A stretch of 64,000 nucleotides of DNA from Stutzerimonas kirkiae (GCF_004327335.1 NZ_QJUO01000005.1:1-64000); one strand, 5' to 3'. Positions 1 to 9,900 are shown, numbered from the stretch's first letter. The notes: generated from the letters alone by a model not told the origin. Numbers and translations are program-made.

Positions 1-74
1 GACTCGCGGACCTCGTAGACCATCCGCACAGCACGCTCACGGACTTCGGGGGAAAACTTAGATGGCTTTGGCAT
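1..74 (-). CDS. IS3-family transposase OrfA, N-terminal fragment
   Basis: The reading frame from the ATG at 74 gives MPKPSKFSPEVRERAVRMVY followed by EVRES and runs off the window edge. This is the start of the helix-turn-helix OrfA protein of IS3-family elements (tnp_1, PF01527 type), which binds the terminal repeats and is normally joined to the DDE-domain OrfB by frameshifting. Only about 24 codons are visible, so intactness cannot be judged. The ATG lies 53 bases inside the element's terminal repeat, the usual spacing for this family. Confidence 0.8.
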   Translation of the reverse strand, partial: MPKPSKFSPEVRERAVRMVYEVRE

Positions 75-127
75 AGTGGCTCCAGTTTCTCAAAAGATGG
101 AGCCTCCGCGATACCCGGGGCGGTTCA
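1..127 (-). mobile_element. IS3-family insertion sequence, 5' end (truncated by window edge)
   Basis: Read on the minus strand, the element begins at 127 with TGAACCGCCCCGGG, a typical IS3-family terminal inverted repeat starting with TGA. About 50 bases of left end follow before the first transposase ORF. Only the end nearest the cyclic glucan synthase gene is inside the window. Neither the far end nor the target duplication can be seen, so the exact boundary at 127 is inferred from the repeat sequence. Confidence 0.8.
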
Positions 128-200
128 CTTCCAGCAATTCCCGCGAGGGCCATGGCGCGCTTTTCCCGCGAAACTTAGTGCTCATGAACCTTTGCCGACC

Positions 201-237
201 GATCAACGTTTAAACGTGTGATCAACGTCTGATCAAC
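201..237. repeat. Three short direct repeats GATCAAC beside the IS element
   Basis: The heptamer GATCAAC occurs at 201, 220 and 231, between the end of the insertion sequence and the stop of the glucan synthase gene. The rest of 128-269 shows no gene. The repeats could be a small regulatory site or remains of a terminator region; no function can be assigned. Confidence 0.4.
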
Positions 238-269
238 CGCCAAGCCACGGGCTTCGAACCCGGAGCCGT

Positions 270-3200
270 TCAAAGTCTTGCCAGGCCTTGAACGGGCTCC
301 AGGAGCAGGCCCGCCGAGGGAAGGCGGATCTCGACCTGGTGCTCACGGTCATCGTCATGCAGGGGAATGCTGTCGCCGGGCAGGCGTATGCCATCGAGGT
401 GGATCGTCTGCGCCGGGATATCCGCACGCTGTACATGGATGCGATAGGTGGTCGCGCCAAAACGGTAGTTCAAGGTAAAGCCCGGCCACTGCGCCGGCAG
501 TAGCGGCTGGATGCGCAGGCTGGCGCCATCGCGCTGGACACCAAGCAGCGACTCGAGGATCAGCCGATACATCCACCCGGCCGAGCCGGTGTACCAGCTC
601 CATCCGCCACGCCCCTCGTGCGGCGGCATGCCGTAGACATCGGCGGCCAGCACGTAGGGCTCGACCTTGTAGGTGGCAATCGCCTGTGCGCTATCGCCGT
701 GGCTGACCGGGCTGATCATGCGCAGCAGTTCCCAGGCGCGTTCGCTGTCGCCCAGGGCGGCGAACGCCATGCTCGCCCACACCGCCGCCTGGGTATACTG
801 GCCGCCATTTTCGCGCACGCCGGGCACATAGCCCTTGATATAGCCGGGATCGAGCGCACCGCGATCGAACGGCGGCGCCAGCAGTTGCAACAGGCCCACG
901 TCCCTGCGCAGCAGATGCTGTTCGAGCGAATCCATCGCCGTGCGCCCGCGCGTCTCGGAGGCGGCGCCAGACAGCACCGACCAGCTCTGGGCGATGGAGT
1001 CGATGCGACACTCATCGTTACTCGACGACCCCAGCGGCGTACCGTCATCGAAGTAGGCGCGGCGGAACCAGGCGCCATCCCAGGCGTGCTCGTCCAGGCT
1101 GGCGCGTAGCGCCTCGGCCTGCTCCGTACAATGCAGGGCGAAAGCGTGGTCGCCGTTGAGCAGCGCGGTATCCGCGAACCGACGCAGCACGTCGTAGCCG
1201 AAAAAGCCGAGCCAGACGCTCTCGCCCCTGCCCTGCTCGCCAACGCGATTCATGCCGTCGTTCCAGTCGCCATGCCCCATCAGCGGCAGGCCGTGGACGC
1301 CACGCGCCGCCAGGCTACGCTCGATCGCCCGTACGCAGTGCTGGTACAGGGTTTCGCGCCGGGCGGACTGGCCCGGCAGGTCGTAGTAGGACTCCTCGCC
1401 GCCATGCAGGGCACGCCCTTCTAGGTAGCCCACCGGTTCGGCAAGCACGCTACTGTCCCCGGTGACCTGTACATAGCGGCTGGTCGCCGCCGCCAGCCAC
1501 AGGTAATCGTCGGAACACCCCGTGCGCACGCCCCGGTCCAGCGGCGGATGCCACCAGTGCTGTACATCCCCCTCGACGAACTGGTGGGCGGCGCACAGCA
1601 GCAGATGCCGGCGCACGGCGGCCGGGTCGGTGTGCAGCATGGACATGCTGTCCTGCAACTGATCACGGAAGCCGAATGCCCCGCCGGACTGGTAGTAGCC
1701 GCTGCGCGCCCAGAAGCGGCAGGCGATGACCTGGTACATCAGCCAGCCGTTGACCAGTACATCGATGGCGGGCTCGGGCGTTTCGATCTGCACCGCGGAC
1801 AGGGTCGAGCGCCAGTGGGCCTGGACAGCTTCCAGCTCGACCGTTGCCGCCGCATTGCCACGCATGCGCCGTACCAGCAGTGAACCGGCCTTGCTATCCT
1901 GTTCCGCACCCAGGCGGAAGGTCAGGCTGCGGCTCTCGCCGTGCGCCAGTTCGAGGCCGACCCGCAGCGCAGCGCAGGGGTCGAGCCCACCGCCGACACG
2001 GCCGGAGAGGTTCGCCTGGGCCATCGCCGCCGGGGCGTTCAGGTTGCCGTTGCGGCCAATGAACTCGCTCCGTTCGGCTGTGCTGCCGAGTAGCGGCGCA
2101 TCGACATCGAAGAACGCCACCCGTCCCGGAAACTCGATGGAATAGGCATTGCGCGCGAACAAGGCGCCGCTGTTGGGATCGGTTTCGGTGACCACGTGCA
2201 TGGCTGACTTCTCCCGCAGGTCGCCGAGCACCCAGCCGACATAGCCGGTCACCGACAGGCGCCGGGGGCGGCCGGAGGTGTTGTGTACCAGCAGGTGCGA
2301 GAATTTGACCGGGGCGTCCAGTGCCACATAGACCCACAGCTCACTGCGGATACCGTCCTCATCGTGCTCGAAGACGCTGTAGCCGAAACCGTGGCGGGTC
2401 ACGTAGCGGCCCTGGCCAGGCCGCGGCAACGGGGTGGGTGACCAGTAGTGGCCGCTCTCCTCGTCACGCAGGTAGATCGCTTCTTCGCAGGAGTCGCTGA
2501 CCGGATCATTGTGCCAGGGCGTCAGGCGCAATTCGTGGGCATTTTCATACCAGGTGTAGGCGCTGCCGCTTTCCGACAGCACCGTGCCGAACTGCGCATT
2601 GGCCAGGACGTTGACCCATGGCGCCGGAGTCGGCTGGCCTGCCGTGCTGTGAATGACATACTCGTTGCCATCCGCGCTGAAACCGCCGTGCGGGTTACCC
2701 AGCAGCAGCGCGGGATCGACCGGCAGCGCAGCCCTGGTCCGTACGGGCCGGCGCATCAGCGCGGCATCGAAGGTCGGCAGGGGCGGCTCGGCGCGGCGCC
2801 GGTACACCTGCTCGGAGAGGCTGCCACGCTCATCGCTGAACACCAGGTGGGCGACCGCCTGCATCAGCACCCGGTCTTCACTGGAGAGCTGCTGGGCCGG
2901 GCGCACGAAGATGCCGCCCGGCCTGTCCAGCAGGTGGGCTTCACTGCCCGAGGTGACCAGCCCCAGAATCAGATCCTGCAGGTCTTGCCGGTAGCCCGCC
3001 TGGTCTTCGTTCCAGATCACCAGATCCACCGCCAGGCCTTTCTGCCGCCAGTAGGCATGGGCCTGTACCAGTTGCCGCACCAGTTCGATGTTGGTGATGG
3101 CCGAGATTTGCAGCAGCACGATGGGCAGGTCGCCGGAAATCGCCTGGCCCCAGAGGCCGCTCTGGTTGCGCAGGTTACCCACCAGGATAGCGGGCGCCGC

Positions 3201-6200
3201 CCGCAGGGTGGGGTTGGTGTAGATGATCGAGGCGGCCATCTGCTCGAATAGCCGTGCCTCGGCATGGGAGGTGTTGAGCTGGCGCAACAGCACCTGGCTA
3301 TGGGTCCAGGCGAGATCGAACACCCGGTCGGCCAGGTGCCGATCACGGTACTTGTCGATCAGTTGCATACAACCGCTACGGCTGTCGCCGACCCCGGTGA
3401 CCAGGTCGATGGTCGCGCTCTGCCCGGCTTCCAGCACGATCCGGCAGCGGATCGCCACGATGGGATCGAGCACCGCCCCGGCCGTACCGGAAAGCGTGTC
3501 GGCCTCCATCGCCGCCGGATGGCTGAGGTTGCGCCCACGGCCGATGAAACGCGCACGGTCGGTTTCGTAGGAAATGGCTTCGATATCCACGCCATGGGCC
3601 GCCAGCAGATGGCACAGCCATGGCGTGCTCTCTGCGCTGGAGCGCGGCCGGCGGCTGCACAGGATCGCCTGCAGCGACGGCAGCAACTCGGTTTGCACGA
3701 ACAGTTTGCTGAATGCCGGATGCAGCGCATCGGCCAGCGGCGGGGCCAGCACCACCTCGGCGTAGCTGGTCAATTCCAGGATACGACGGCTGCGCCCACG
3801 GTTGCTGATATGCAGGCGGCGCAGCTCGATGTCGTCCTCAGGCGAGACGACGATCTCGGTGTGTACATCGAAATCGCGCTCGCGTACACGGAACTCGGCA
3901 CGGGCGTCGGTGAATATCGCTTCGTAACCCTCCGTGCGGCGCAACGTCGGCTGGTGCGCGGATGACCAGAAATCCCCGCTGGCGATATCCCGCAGGTAAC
4001 AGAACATGCCCGCGTTATCGCAGGTGATGTCTTCCCGCCAACGGGTCACGGCCATCTCGTTACAGCGGCTGTAGCCGCCACCGGCATTGCTGACCATCAC
4101 GTGGTAGCGACCGTTGGAGAGCAGTTGCACGGCCGGGTGCTTGCGGTTCGGCTCGGTGTAGACGCGCAGCTTGCTTTCGCTGATCCGCGCGGTGGTATCC
4201 ACCGGCAAGCCATTGGCCGCGTGCAGGTACTGTGCGGCATTCTTGGGAACGCGCTCCTGCAGCAACAGCGCCGTGGCCTGGAACTGCGGATCGGCCTCGA
4301 AGCGGCGCTGCATGGGCCGCTCGAGCAATACGGCGGTCAGCGCCAGCAGGCTCATGCCCTGGTGGTGCGCCATGAAGGACTGGACCACCGCGGCGCTTTT
4401 CCCCAGCGGCAAACGTGCGTTGGTGAAGTCGATGGCTTCGTACAGGCCGTAGCGTCCGGCCATGCCCATGGACGCCAGTTCCTGCAGGTTCTTGCAGGCG
4501 GCCTCGGGCGCCACCATCAGCGCCAGGGCCGATGCATAGGGAGCCATGACCACGTCTTCGCCGAGGCCGCGCTTCAGGCCCAGGCCGGGAACGCCGAAGG
4601 CGCGATATTGGTAGTTGAGATGGGTATCCAGGCTGTTGTAGCCAGACTCGGACACGCCCCAGGGCAGGCCGAGCTGGTGGCCGTACTCGATCTGCCGTGC
4701 CACTGCGGCACGACAGGTCTGGTCCAGCAGGGTCCCGGCGTAAGCGGGCATGACCAGCATCGGCATCAGGTATTCGAACATCGAACCGGACCAGGACAGC
4801 AGCACCGGCACCCCACCATTGCTGGTGAGCAGCCGGCCAAGGGTGAACCAACCCTCCTGCGGCAACTGGCCCTGGGCAATGACCACGAAGTTGGTCAGCC
4901 GCGCTTCCGACGCCAGCAGGTCGTAGTAGGCGCTGTCCAAGCGCTGCTCATCGGTGTTATAGCCAATGGCCAGCAGGTCGCGGCGTGGATCGTAGAGGAA
5001 ACTGAAGTCCATCTCCGCCAGGTCGCCGGCCAGATCGGCCAGACGCTGCGCGGTGGCCATCCGTTCGCTGGCGCAGGCCTTGACCGCACCGGCCCGGTCC
5101 CGCTCGCCGGCGGGCCACTGGCTGACATCGAGCTGCGCCAGTTGCCGCCAAGTGCTCAGGCCCGCCGGGTTGCTCGGCAGGGCCAGGTTGGCCATTTCCG
5201 TGCTGAAGTCACGGCACTGCGCCAACAGTGCCTGCAACCAGTACTGCGCCTCGCCGACGCTTGCCAGTTCGGTGTCGAGCCTTTCCGCCAACCTGATCAG
5301 ACGCAGCAACTTGCGTTGCATGCTGGGGAGATTGCCGGGCGTAAAGGCATGCGCCAGCTCCAACTCAATGGACAGCTCGTCCAGCAGACGCCCGTCCAGC
5401 CCGTTGGCCAACAGCGCCTCCCGCAACACATCGAGGGTATCGCCGAGGCCGGCCAGCCAGTGCGCGCCGATCACCGGGGCATCCGCTAATTCACGCAGAC
5501 CGGGGCGCAGCGTCAACAGCAAGCCGGCCAGGTTGCCACTGTCCACCGTGGAGATGTAGTGCGGCGGCAGCGGCCTGAGGGTCCGCGTGTCATACCAGTT
5601 ATAGAAATGCCGGCGATAGCGCTCCAGCAGGGCCATGCTGGTCAACGAATGGTCGAGCCGTGCCAGCAATCGGCCAGCGCTGAGGTAGGCGAAGTCATAC
5701 GCTGCGAGATGGGAGAGCAGCGCCATGCCCATGTTGGTCGGCGAGGTACGGTGCGCAATGGCGGCGGTGGGCTGCTCCTGGATATTGTCCGGGGGTAGCC
5801 AGTTGTTCGCCGGGCCCACATGGTCATCGAAGAAGGCCCAGGTCCTGCGCGCCAGCCGTCGCAGAAAGCGGCGCTCTTCATCCGAGGGGGCGAAAGCCTC
5901 GTGGCTTGCGGGCTTGCTCAGCCACCAGGCGATCGCTGGCGACACCAGCCAGGTCAACAGGAAAGGCGCGGCGATGGCCAGCAGCGCGGGCCGCCCGAGC
6001 AGTAGAGCCGCCACACCCGCGGCCAGTAGCGGGCAGGCCCACATCAGCCGGTACAACCCTGGCAGGTCGTTGCGGCCACTGCGTTCGACTTCCCGCGAAG
6101 AGTCCCATTGCAGCAGTCGGCGCCGACTGATCAGTACGCGCCACAAGGTGCGGCCGATGGCATCCAGGTTGTTGAGCGCCTCGAACGGCAGCCAGGCCAG

Positions 6201-8882
6201 CCCCAGCAAACCACGGGAAAAATGCTGCGCGGCATCGTGCAGGGTTGCCTTCATATGCTGGCCGAGCGGTATGTCGTGGGCTTTCCGCAGCAGATCCAGC
6301 AGGCTGTTGAGCAAGGGCTGGGTCAGCACCAGGGCGAGCACCGCCAGCGTCCAGACCAAAGGGTAGGAAGTGGCGAACCAGCCCCACAGCAGAATGCACA
6401 GAAACGCCGTCGGCTCCAGGCTGCGCCGCAGGTTATCGAGAATCTTCCAGCGGGCCAGGCCGCTCAGGCGGTTGCGCTCCATCCCACCACATGCCCCGGG
6501 GGTCCAGGGCAGCAGCCAGGGCAGCAATTGCCAGTCGCCACGAATCCAGCGGTGGCGGCGCTTCATATCGGCGCTGTAGCGCGCCGGGTGCTCTTCATAC
6601 ACCTGCACGTCGCTGATCAGCCCGGAACGGGCGTAGCAGCCTTCGATCAGGTCGTGGCTGAGAATGCTGTTATCAGGGAAACAGCCCTGCAACGCCTGCT
6701 CGAAGGGGTCGACCTGGTAGATCCCCTTGCCGATGAACGAGCCATTGCCGAACATGTCCTGGTACACGTCGGACACGGAACGCGTATAGGGATCGATACC
6801 GGCATCGCTGCCGAACAGTTGCGCGTAGGCCGAGCGGGCGATGCTCGGCAGACTGATGCCAACGCGCGGTTGCAGGATCGCATAGCCGCTGCCGATACAG
6901 CGCCGCAACGGGTCGAACTGCGCCACATTCAGCGGATGCGCCAGGGTGCCGACGAACTGCCGGGCAACGTCACGTGGCAGTTGTGTGTCGGTATCCAGGG
7001 TGATGACGTAGGTAATGCTCGGCAGCGCGGCGATGTCGCCGACGATCAGGGAAAAGCGCTCCTGCCCCCTGCCCCGCAGGACCGCGTTCAACTCGGTGAG
7101 CTTGCCGCGCTTGCGCTCGTAGCCCATCCAGCAGGATTCGGCCGGGTTCCAGCGCCGCGGGCGATGCAGCAGGAAAAACCGCTGGCCGCCCGGCAGCGGA
7201 TACTTGAGGTTCAAGCCCTCGACCGCCTGGCGGGCCTGCTGCAATAACGCAGCATCCCCCTCCATGACCTCGCTGGGCGCGTCCATGAAATCGGTCAGCA
7301 GGGCAAAGTACAGGTTGGCGTCACGGTTGGCGAGAAAGCGCACTTCCATGCCTTCCACCAGTTCATCCACGTCCTGGGTGCTGCCGATCAGTGTCGGCAC
7401 CACTACCAGGGTGCGTGCCTCGGAAGGGATCCCCTCGCTGTAGTCGAGGCGCGGCAAAATGTCCGGCGGCAGGGTGAGGGTCACCAGCCAGTTGACCAGG
7501 CCAATGGCCAGGCGGCTGGTCATCAACAGGGTCGGCACACTCAGCGCCAGCAGTTGTGCCGCCGACCAGCCGTCGGCCCGAGCGAGCGCCAGCAGGGGCC
7601 AGGCCAGCAGGGCGGTGAGCAGAATGGTCGGCAGCAGAAAGAAATACAGCGGCGCCCGGCGCAGCAGCCGCCGGCTGCGCTCGATCAGCGGCAAACTGGC
7701 CCCCAGTTGCCGCTCCAGAATGGGTATACCGCCGCCCACCAGATAAAAGCCGACATGGGCCATGAGCGGATTGTCGTCCGGCCCGCTGGTGCAGAGCGCG
7801 ATAGCCGCACGCGCCACCTCTTCCTCGGAATGCCGGCAGGCCCGGGACAGGCGCTCCACCGCGTGCCGGTAATGGTCGCGGGTGGCGAAATCCATGCGGA
7901 CATAGACGCCGGCGGGATCTTCGCGCAGCACGCGCTCCACGCCACTCATGCTCTCGACGAACTCGCGCCAGTCGGTGGCCGAAAGCAGGCGCAGGCTGTT
8001 GATGCTGTTACTGATCGAAACCTGCTCGGCGGCCTGCAACTGGGCATCCAGTTGCACCAGGCGTTCGGTACCCAGGCCGGACTCGACCAGCGTCTGCTCG
8101 ATCCAGGTCAGCGGCAGGATCAGCGCCGCGCTCTGCCCTTGCAGGCGGCGCGCCAGTTCGGCGACGAAGGAGCTGGTCATGGGCGGTGCCGAACGTGCCA
8201 TGTCGGCGACGGCCAGCACCACGCTCTTGGCATCGCGCTCGGCGGTTTCGGTCAGGCGGTCGGCCCAGTCGTTGGCCAGGTTGCGGTCGCTCCAACTGGC
8301 CATTACCCGCGACGCCACGCGGCGCAGGTTCTCGATCAGCGCCAGGCGCAGCATGATGGGTATCGCCCAGAGCTCGCCGAGGGTCAGCGGCATGACCGTC
8401 TGGTAGGCTGCGACGAAACGCCCCAGGCTGTCGCTATCGACCCGGCCATCGCCGTGGGCGATGGTTTCCAGGGCGATATCGTAGACCCGCGGCAGCGTGG
8501 CCGAAGGGCCATTGGCCAGGCCTGGCAACTCGCGGCAATAACCTTTGGGCAGATGCTTCTGGGCGGTGCGTATCTGTTCTTCGACCAGATAGAAGTTGTC
8601 CAGCAGCCACTCGGCGGCCGGTGTGGCACGCTGGCTGGACAGCGCTGCCGCGGCCATGACGCGGCAACTGCTGGCCAGCACGCTGGCGTTGTCGGCAAGC
8701 CGTTCGAGCAAGGCATCGGAGGTCGCCTCCTCGCTCAGGCGATGCCCGTGGGCGAGCTCAGCACCATGGCTGGCCATCTGTTCGGCACTGAACAGCTCGG
8801 AGCGCAGGACGGACTCGTACTCGAATGTTCGAGGCACGGGCCGCCACAACCGCCGGATTACGTGAAGCCATTGGTTGTTCAT
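270..8882 (-). CDS. ndvB: Cyclic beta-1,2-glucan synthetase (GT84 + glycoamylase-like + GH94)
   Basis: This 2870-residue inner-membrane enzyme polymerises UDP-glucose into beta-1,2-glucan and cyclises it to a periplasmic osmoregulated glucan. Membrane segments lie near residues 410-470. The GT84 glycosyltransferase domain follows, with the acidic motif DTDTQLPRD near 630 and RHRWIRGDW (Q/RxxRW type) near 777. More membrane segments follow at about 815-1000, then a glycoamylase-like region around 1300-1550. The C-terminal part holds a GH94 phosphorylase-like module with FRDQLQD near 2407 and GDWNDGMN near 2537, which in this family sets ring size. The length matches the Brucella/Agrobacterium Cgs/NdvB type and far exceeds the short NdvB of P. 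aeruginosa. The start at 8882 has AAGGA four bases upstream. No glucan exporter (NdvA) or modifying enzyme lies next to it, and an IS element sits just beyond its stop. Confidence 0.93.
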   Translation of the reverse strand: MNNQWLHVIRRLWRPVPRTFEYESVLRSELFSAEQMASHGAELAHGHRLSEEATSDALLERLADNASVLASSCRVMAAAALSSQRATPAAEWLLDNFYLVEEQIRTAQKHLPKGYCRELPGLANGPSATLPRVYDIALETIAHGDGRVDSDSLGRFVAAYQTVMPLTLGELWAIPIMLRLALIENLRRVASRVMASWSDRNLANDWADRLTETAERDAKSVVLAVADMARSAPPMTSSFVAELARRLQGQSAALILPLTWIEQTLVESGLGTERLVQLDAQLQAAEQVSISNSINSLRLLSATDWREFVESMSGVERVLREDPAGVYVRMDFATRDHYRHAVERLSRACRHSEEEVARAAIALCTSGPDDNPLMAHVGFYLVGGGIPILERQLGASLPLIERSRRLLRRAPLYFFLLPTILLTALLAWPLLALARADGWSAAQLLALSVPTLLMTSRLAIGLVNWLVTLTLPPDILPRLDYSEGIPSEARTLVVVPTLIGSTQDVDELVEGMEVRFLANRDANLYFALLTDFMDAPSEVMEGDAALLQQARQAVEGLNLKYPLPGGQRFFLLHRPRRWNPAESCWMGYERKRGKLTELNAVLRGRGQERFSLIVGDIAALPSITYVITLDTDTQLPRDVARQFVGTLAHPLNVAQFDPLRRCIGSGYAILQPRVGISLPSIARSAYAQLFGSDAGIDPYTRSVSDVYQDMFGNGSFIGKGIYQVDPFEQALQGCFPDNSILSHDLIEGCYARSGLISDVQVYEEHPARYSADMKRRHRWIRGDWQLLPWLLPWTPGACGGMERNRLSGLARWKILDNLRRSLEPTAFLCILLWGWFATSYPLVWTLAVLALVLTQPLLNSLLDLLRKAHDIPLGQHMKATLHDAAQHFSRGLLGLAWLPFEALNNLDAIGRTLWRVLISRRRLLQWDSSREVERSGRNDLPGLYRLMWACPLLAAGVAALLLGRPALLAIAAPFLLTWLVSPAIAWWLSKPASHEAFAPSDEERRFLRRLARRTWAFFDDHVGPANNWLPPDNIQEQPTAAIAHRTSPTNMGMALLSHLAAYDFAYLSAGRLLARLDHSLTSMALLERYRRHFYNWYDTRTLRPLPPHYISTVDSGNLAGLLLTLRPGLRELADAPVIGAHWLAGLGDTLDVLREALLANGLDGRLLDELSIELELAHAFTPGNLPSMQRKLLRLIRLAERLDTELASVGEAQYWLQALLAQCRDFSTEMANLALPSNPAGLSTWRQLAQLDVSQWPAGERDRAGAVKACASERMATAQRLADLAGDLAEMDFSFLYDPRRDLLAIGYNTDEQRLDSAYYDLLASEARLTNFVVIAQGQLPQEGWFTLGRLLTSNGGVPVLLSWSGSMFEYLMPMLVMPAYAGTLLDQTCRAAVARQIEYGHQLGLPWGVSESGYNSLDTHLNYQYRAFGVPGLGLKRGLGEDVVMAPYASALALMVAPEAACKNLQELASMGMAGRYGLYEAIDFTNARLPLGKSAAVVQSFMAHHQGMSLLALTAVLLERPMQRRFEADPQFQATALLLQERVPKNAAQYLHAANGLPVDTTARISESKLRVYTEPNRKHPAVQLLSNGRYHVMVSNAGGGYSRCNEMAVTRWREDITCDNAGMFCYLRDIASGDFWSSAHQPTLRRTEGYEAIFTDARAEFRVRERDFDVHTEIVVSPEDDIELRRLHISNRGRSRRILELTSYAEVVLAPPLADALHPAFSKLFVQTELLPSLQAILCSRRPRSSAESTPWLCHLLAAHGVDIEAISYETDRARFIGRGRNLSHPAAMEADTLSGTAGAVLDPIVAIRCRIVLEAGQSATIDLVTGVGDSRSGCMQLIDKYRDRHLADRVFDLAWTHSQVLLRQLNTSHAEARLFEQMAASIIYTNPTLRAAPAILVGNLRNQSGLWGQAISGDLPIVLLQISAITNIELVRQLVQAHAYWRQKGLAVDLVIWNEDQAGYRQDLQDLILGLVTSGSEAHLLDRPGGIFVRPAQQLSSEDRVLMQAVAHLVFSDERGSLSEQVYRRRAEPPLPTFDAALMRRPVRTRAALPVDPALLLGNPHGGFSADGNEYVIHSTAGQPTPAPWVNVLANAQFGTVLSESGSAYTWYENAHELRLTPWHNDPVSDSCEEAIYLRDEESGHYWSPTPLPRPGQGRYVTRHGFGYSVFEHDEDGIRSELWVYVALDAPVKFSHLLVHNTSGRPRRLSVTGYVGWVLGDLREKSAMHVVTETDPNSGALFARNAYSIEFPGRVAFFDVDAPLLGSTAERSEFIGRNGNLNAPAAMAQANLSGRVGGGLDPCAALRVGLELAHGESRSLTFRLGAEQDSKAGSLLVRRMRGNAAATVELEAVQAHWRSTLSAVQIETPEPAIDVLVNGWLMYQVIACRFWARSGYYQSGGAFGFRDQLQDSMSMLHTDPAAVRRHLLLCAAHQFVEGDVQHWWHPPLDRGVRTGCSDDYLWLAAATSRYVQVTGDSSVLAEPVGYLEGRALHGGEESYYDLPGQSARRETLYQHCVRAIERSLAARGVHGLPLMGHGDWNDGMNRVGEQGRGESVWLGFFGYDVLRRFADTALLNGDHAFALHCTEQAEALRASLDEHAWDGAWFRRAYFDDGTPLGSSSNDECRIDSIAQSWSVLSGAASETRGRTAMDSLEQHLLRRDVGLLQLLAPPFDRGALDPGYIKGYVPGVRENGGQYTQAAVWASMAFAALGDSERAWELLRMISPVSHGDSAQAIATYKVEPYVLAADVYGMPPHEGRGGWSWYTGSAGWMYRLILESLLGVQRDGASLRIQPLLPAQWPGFTLNYRFGATTYRIHVQRADIPAQTIHLDGIRLPGDSIPLHDDDREHQVEIRLPSAGLLLEPVQGLARL

Positions 8883-9077
8883 GTTTTCCTTGACATGCAG
8901 CGTAAGCGGCCCGCTGGCGGCGACGCCGAACGGCGGACCATCAGCGCCAGAGGCGCTGGTGAAAATGTGCTATCAGCTTGATTGCACAGGAGTAAAGCGT
9001 CTGTGCGCCAGCGCACATAGGCTCTACCAGACGAAAGCGAGCACAAGCCGAAAGCGCGATAGAGTCGTCGGCGGAGA

Positions 9078-9137
9078 GGTCTTGGCCACGAATGCGATGC
9101 GCAGGAAAAGCCTCGCGGCCAAGGCCGCTCCTAACAG
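9078..9137. repeat. REP-like palindrome in the ndvB / Sel1-protein interval
   Basis: The interval 8883-9173 holds no convincing gene. Its main structure is the palindrome GCGGCC-AA-GGCCGC at 9115-9128, with a related TTGGCCACGA arm upstream. The consensus resembles the short palindromes with GGCCGCTCCTA ends found in many intergenic regions of pseudomonads. Confidence 0.5.
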
Positions 9138-9173
9138 GCAGCCGCTCTGTCGAAGACTTTGAAAGGATAGCCC

Positions 9174-9572
9174 TTAAGGCAGCTTGCGCAAGAGCAGACG
9201 CGCCTCGGTCGAACCCTGGAAGACGGCCTGCTCCAGCCAATGGCGGGCCTGGGCAGGTTGATGGTGCCGGGGCTGGCTGTACAGACGCCCCAGTTCGAGC
9301 TGGGCCTGGCAGTCGCCGGCACGCGCGGCCTGGCGCAGCAGTTCGATGCCGATACGGCGATCGCGCTGGCTGTCGCAGTCATGGCACAGCAAGCGCCCCA
9401 GCCGGCTCTGGGCCACCACCACGCCATCCAGCGCCGGCTGCTTGAGCAGCCGTCCGGCCAACCGCTTGACCCCTGTGGCCTGGCCCAACGAGCGATTGTC
9501 GAGCAACCACAGAGCCATGCGCATGGGAAGTCGACGGGTAACCTGAACTGAATCGGTGGAGCGGATTCTCAT
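9174..9572 (-). CDS. Sel1-repeat (TPR-like) small protein
   Basis: A 132-residue protein with Sel1-like helical repeats in its second half: the pattern GIELLRQAARAGDCQAQLEL, then ARHWLEQAVFQGSTEARLLL. Such repeats form alpha-solenoid scaffolds for protein-protein contact. There is no signal peptide, so it is probably cytoplasmic. A second in-frame ATG lies at 9524; neither start has a clear ribosome-binding site, and the longer form is given. It stands alone, pointing toward the ndvB gene but separated from it by about 290 bases. The role is unknown. Confidence 0.65.
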   Translation of the reverse strand: MRIRSTDSVQVTRRLPMRMALWLLDNRSLGQATGVKRLAGRLLKQPALDGVVVAQSRLGRLLCHDCDSQRDRRIGIELLRQAARAGDCQAQLELGRLYSQPRHHQPAQARHWLEQAVFQGSTEARLLLRKLP

Positions 9573-9693
9573 GGGAAGATGCGGCTGAAACCCTGGAGGT
9601 GGCGCACTCTACTCCTTTTTCAGAGAAGGTAAAGGCTTGCCGCCGCCCACTGAAGCGGCCCTCCCACCGACACTGCGAGAAACCCACAGAAGC

Positions 9694-9714
9694 TGTGGAT
9701 AAGCTGGTGGATAA
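9694..9714. promoter_or_regulatory. Pair of DnaA-box-like sites
   Basis: TGTGGATAA at 9694-9702 is a perfect inverse of the consensus DnaA box TTATCCACA. GGTGGATAA at 9706-9714 differs by one base, giving a 12-base centre spacing. They lie in the divergent interval 9573-9959 between the Sel1-protein gene and the ydbH operon. No AT-rich unwinding region or replication gene is near, so a replication origin is unlikely; titration or regulation by DnaA is possible. The sites could also be chance matches. Confidence 0.35.
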
Positions 9715-9885
9715 TCTGCGTAAAAGAGCCTGCCCACCACAGACCACGCGGCCTCCAGTCAAATTGTAGGATTTTTCACCACCCCTGAATTGTCCTTATA
9801 TTTCATGCAGTTAGATTGTTAGAAGAAAAATCCCGGGGCCTGCGGCAAGCTGCCATAGCGGCTTGACAGGGCGCCAGTAAAATGT

Positions 9886-9900
9886 GCACAAGTTTTGTGC
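9886..9900. promoter_or_regulatory. Perfect inverted repeat upstream of ydbH
   Basis: GCACAA-GTT-TTGTGC is a perfect 6-3-6 inverted repeat 60 bases before the ydbH start. It is a possible operator, but no matching regulator is identified. The rest of 9573-9959 shows no gene. Confidence 0.3.

Noticed and set aside
8941-9240. A 99-codon minus-strand frame between ndvB and the Sel1-protein gene
   Set aside because: It overlaps a REP-like palindrome and the end of the Sel1-protein gene, and the translation resembles no protein.
9694-9714. Chromosomal replication origin
   Set aside because: Only two DnaA-like boxes, no AT-rich unwinding stretch and no dnaA, dnaN or related gene nearby.
9863-9883. 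TTGACA and TAAAAT as a sigma-70 promoter for ydbH
   Set aside because: The two hexamers are only 9 bases apart, not 16-18, so they cannot form one promoter.
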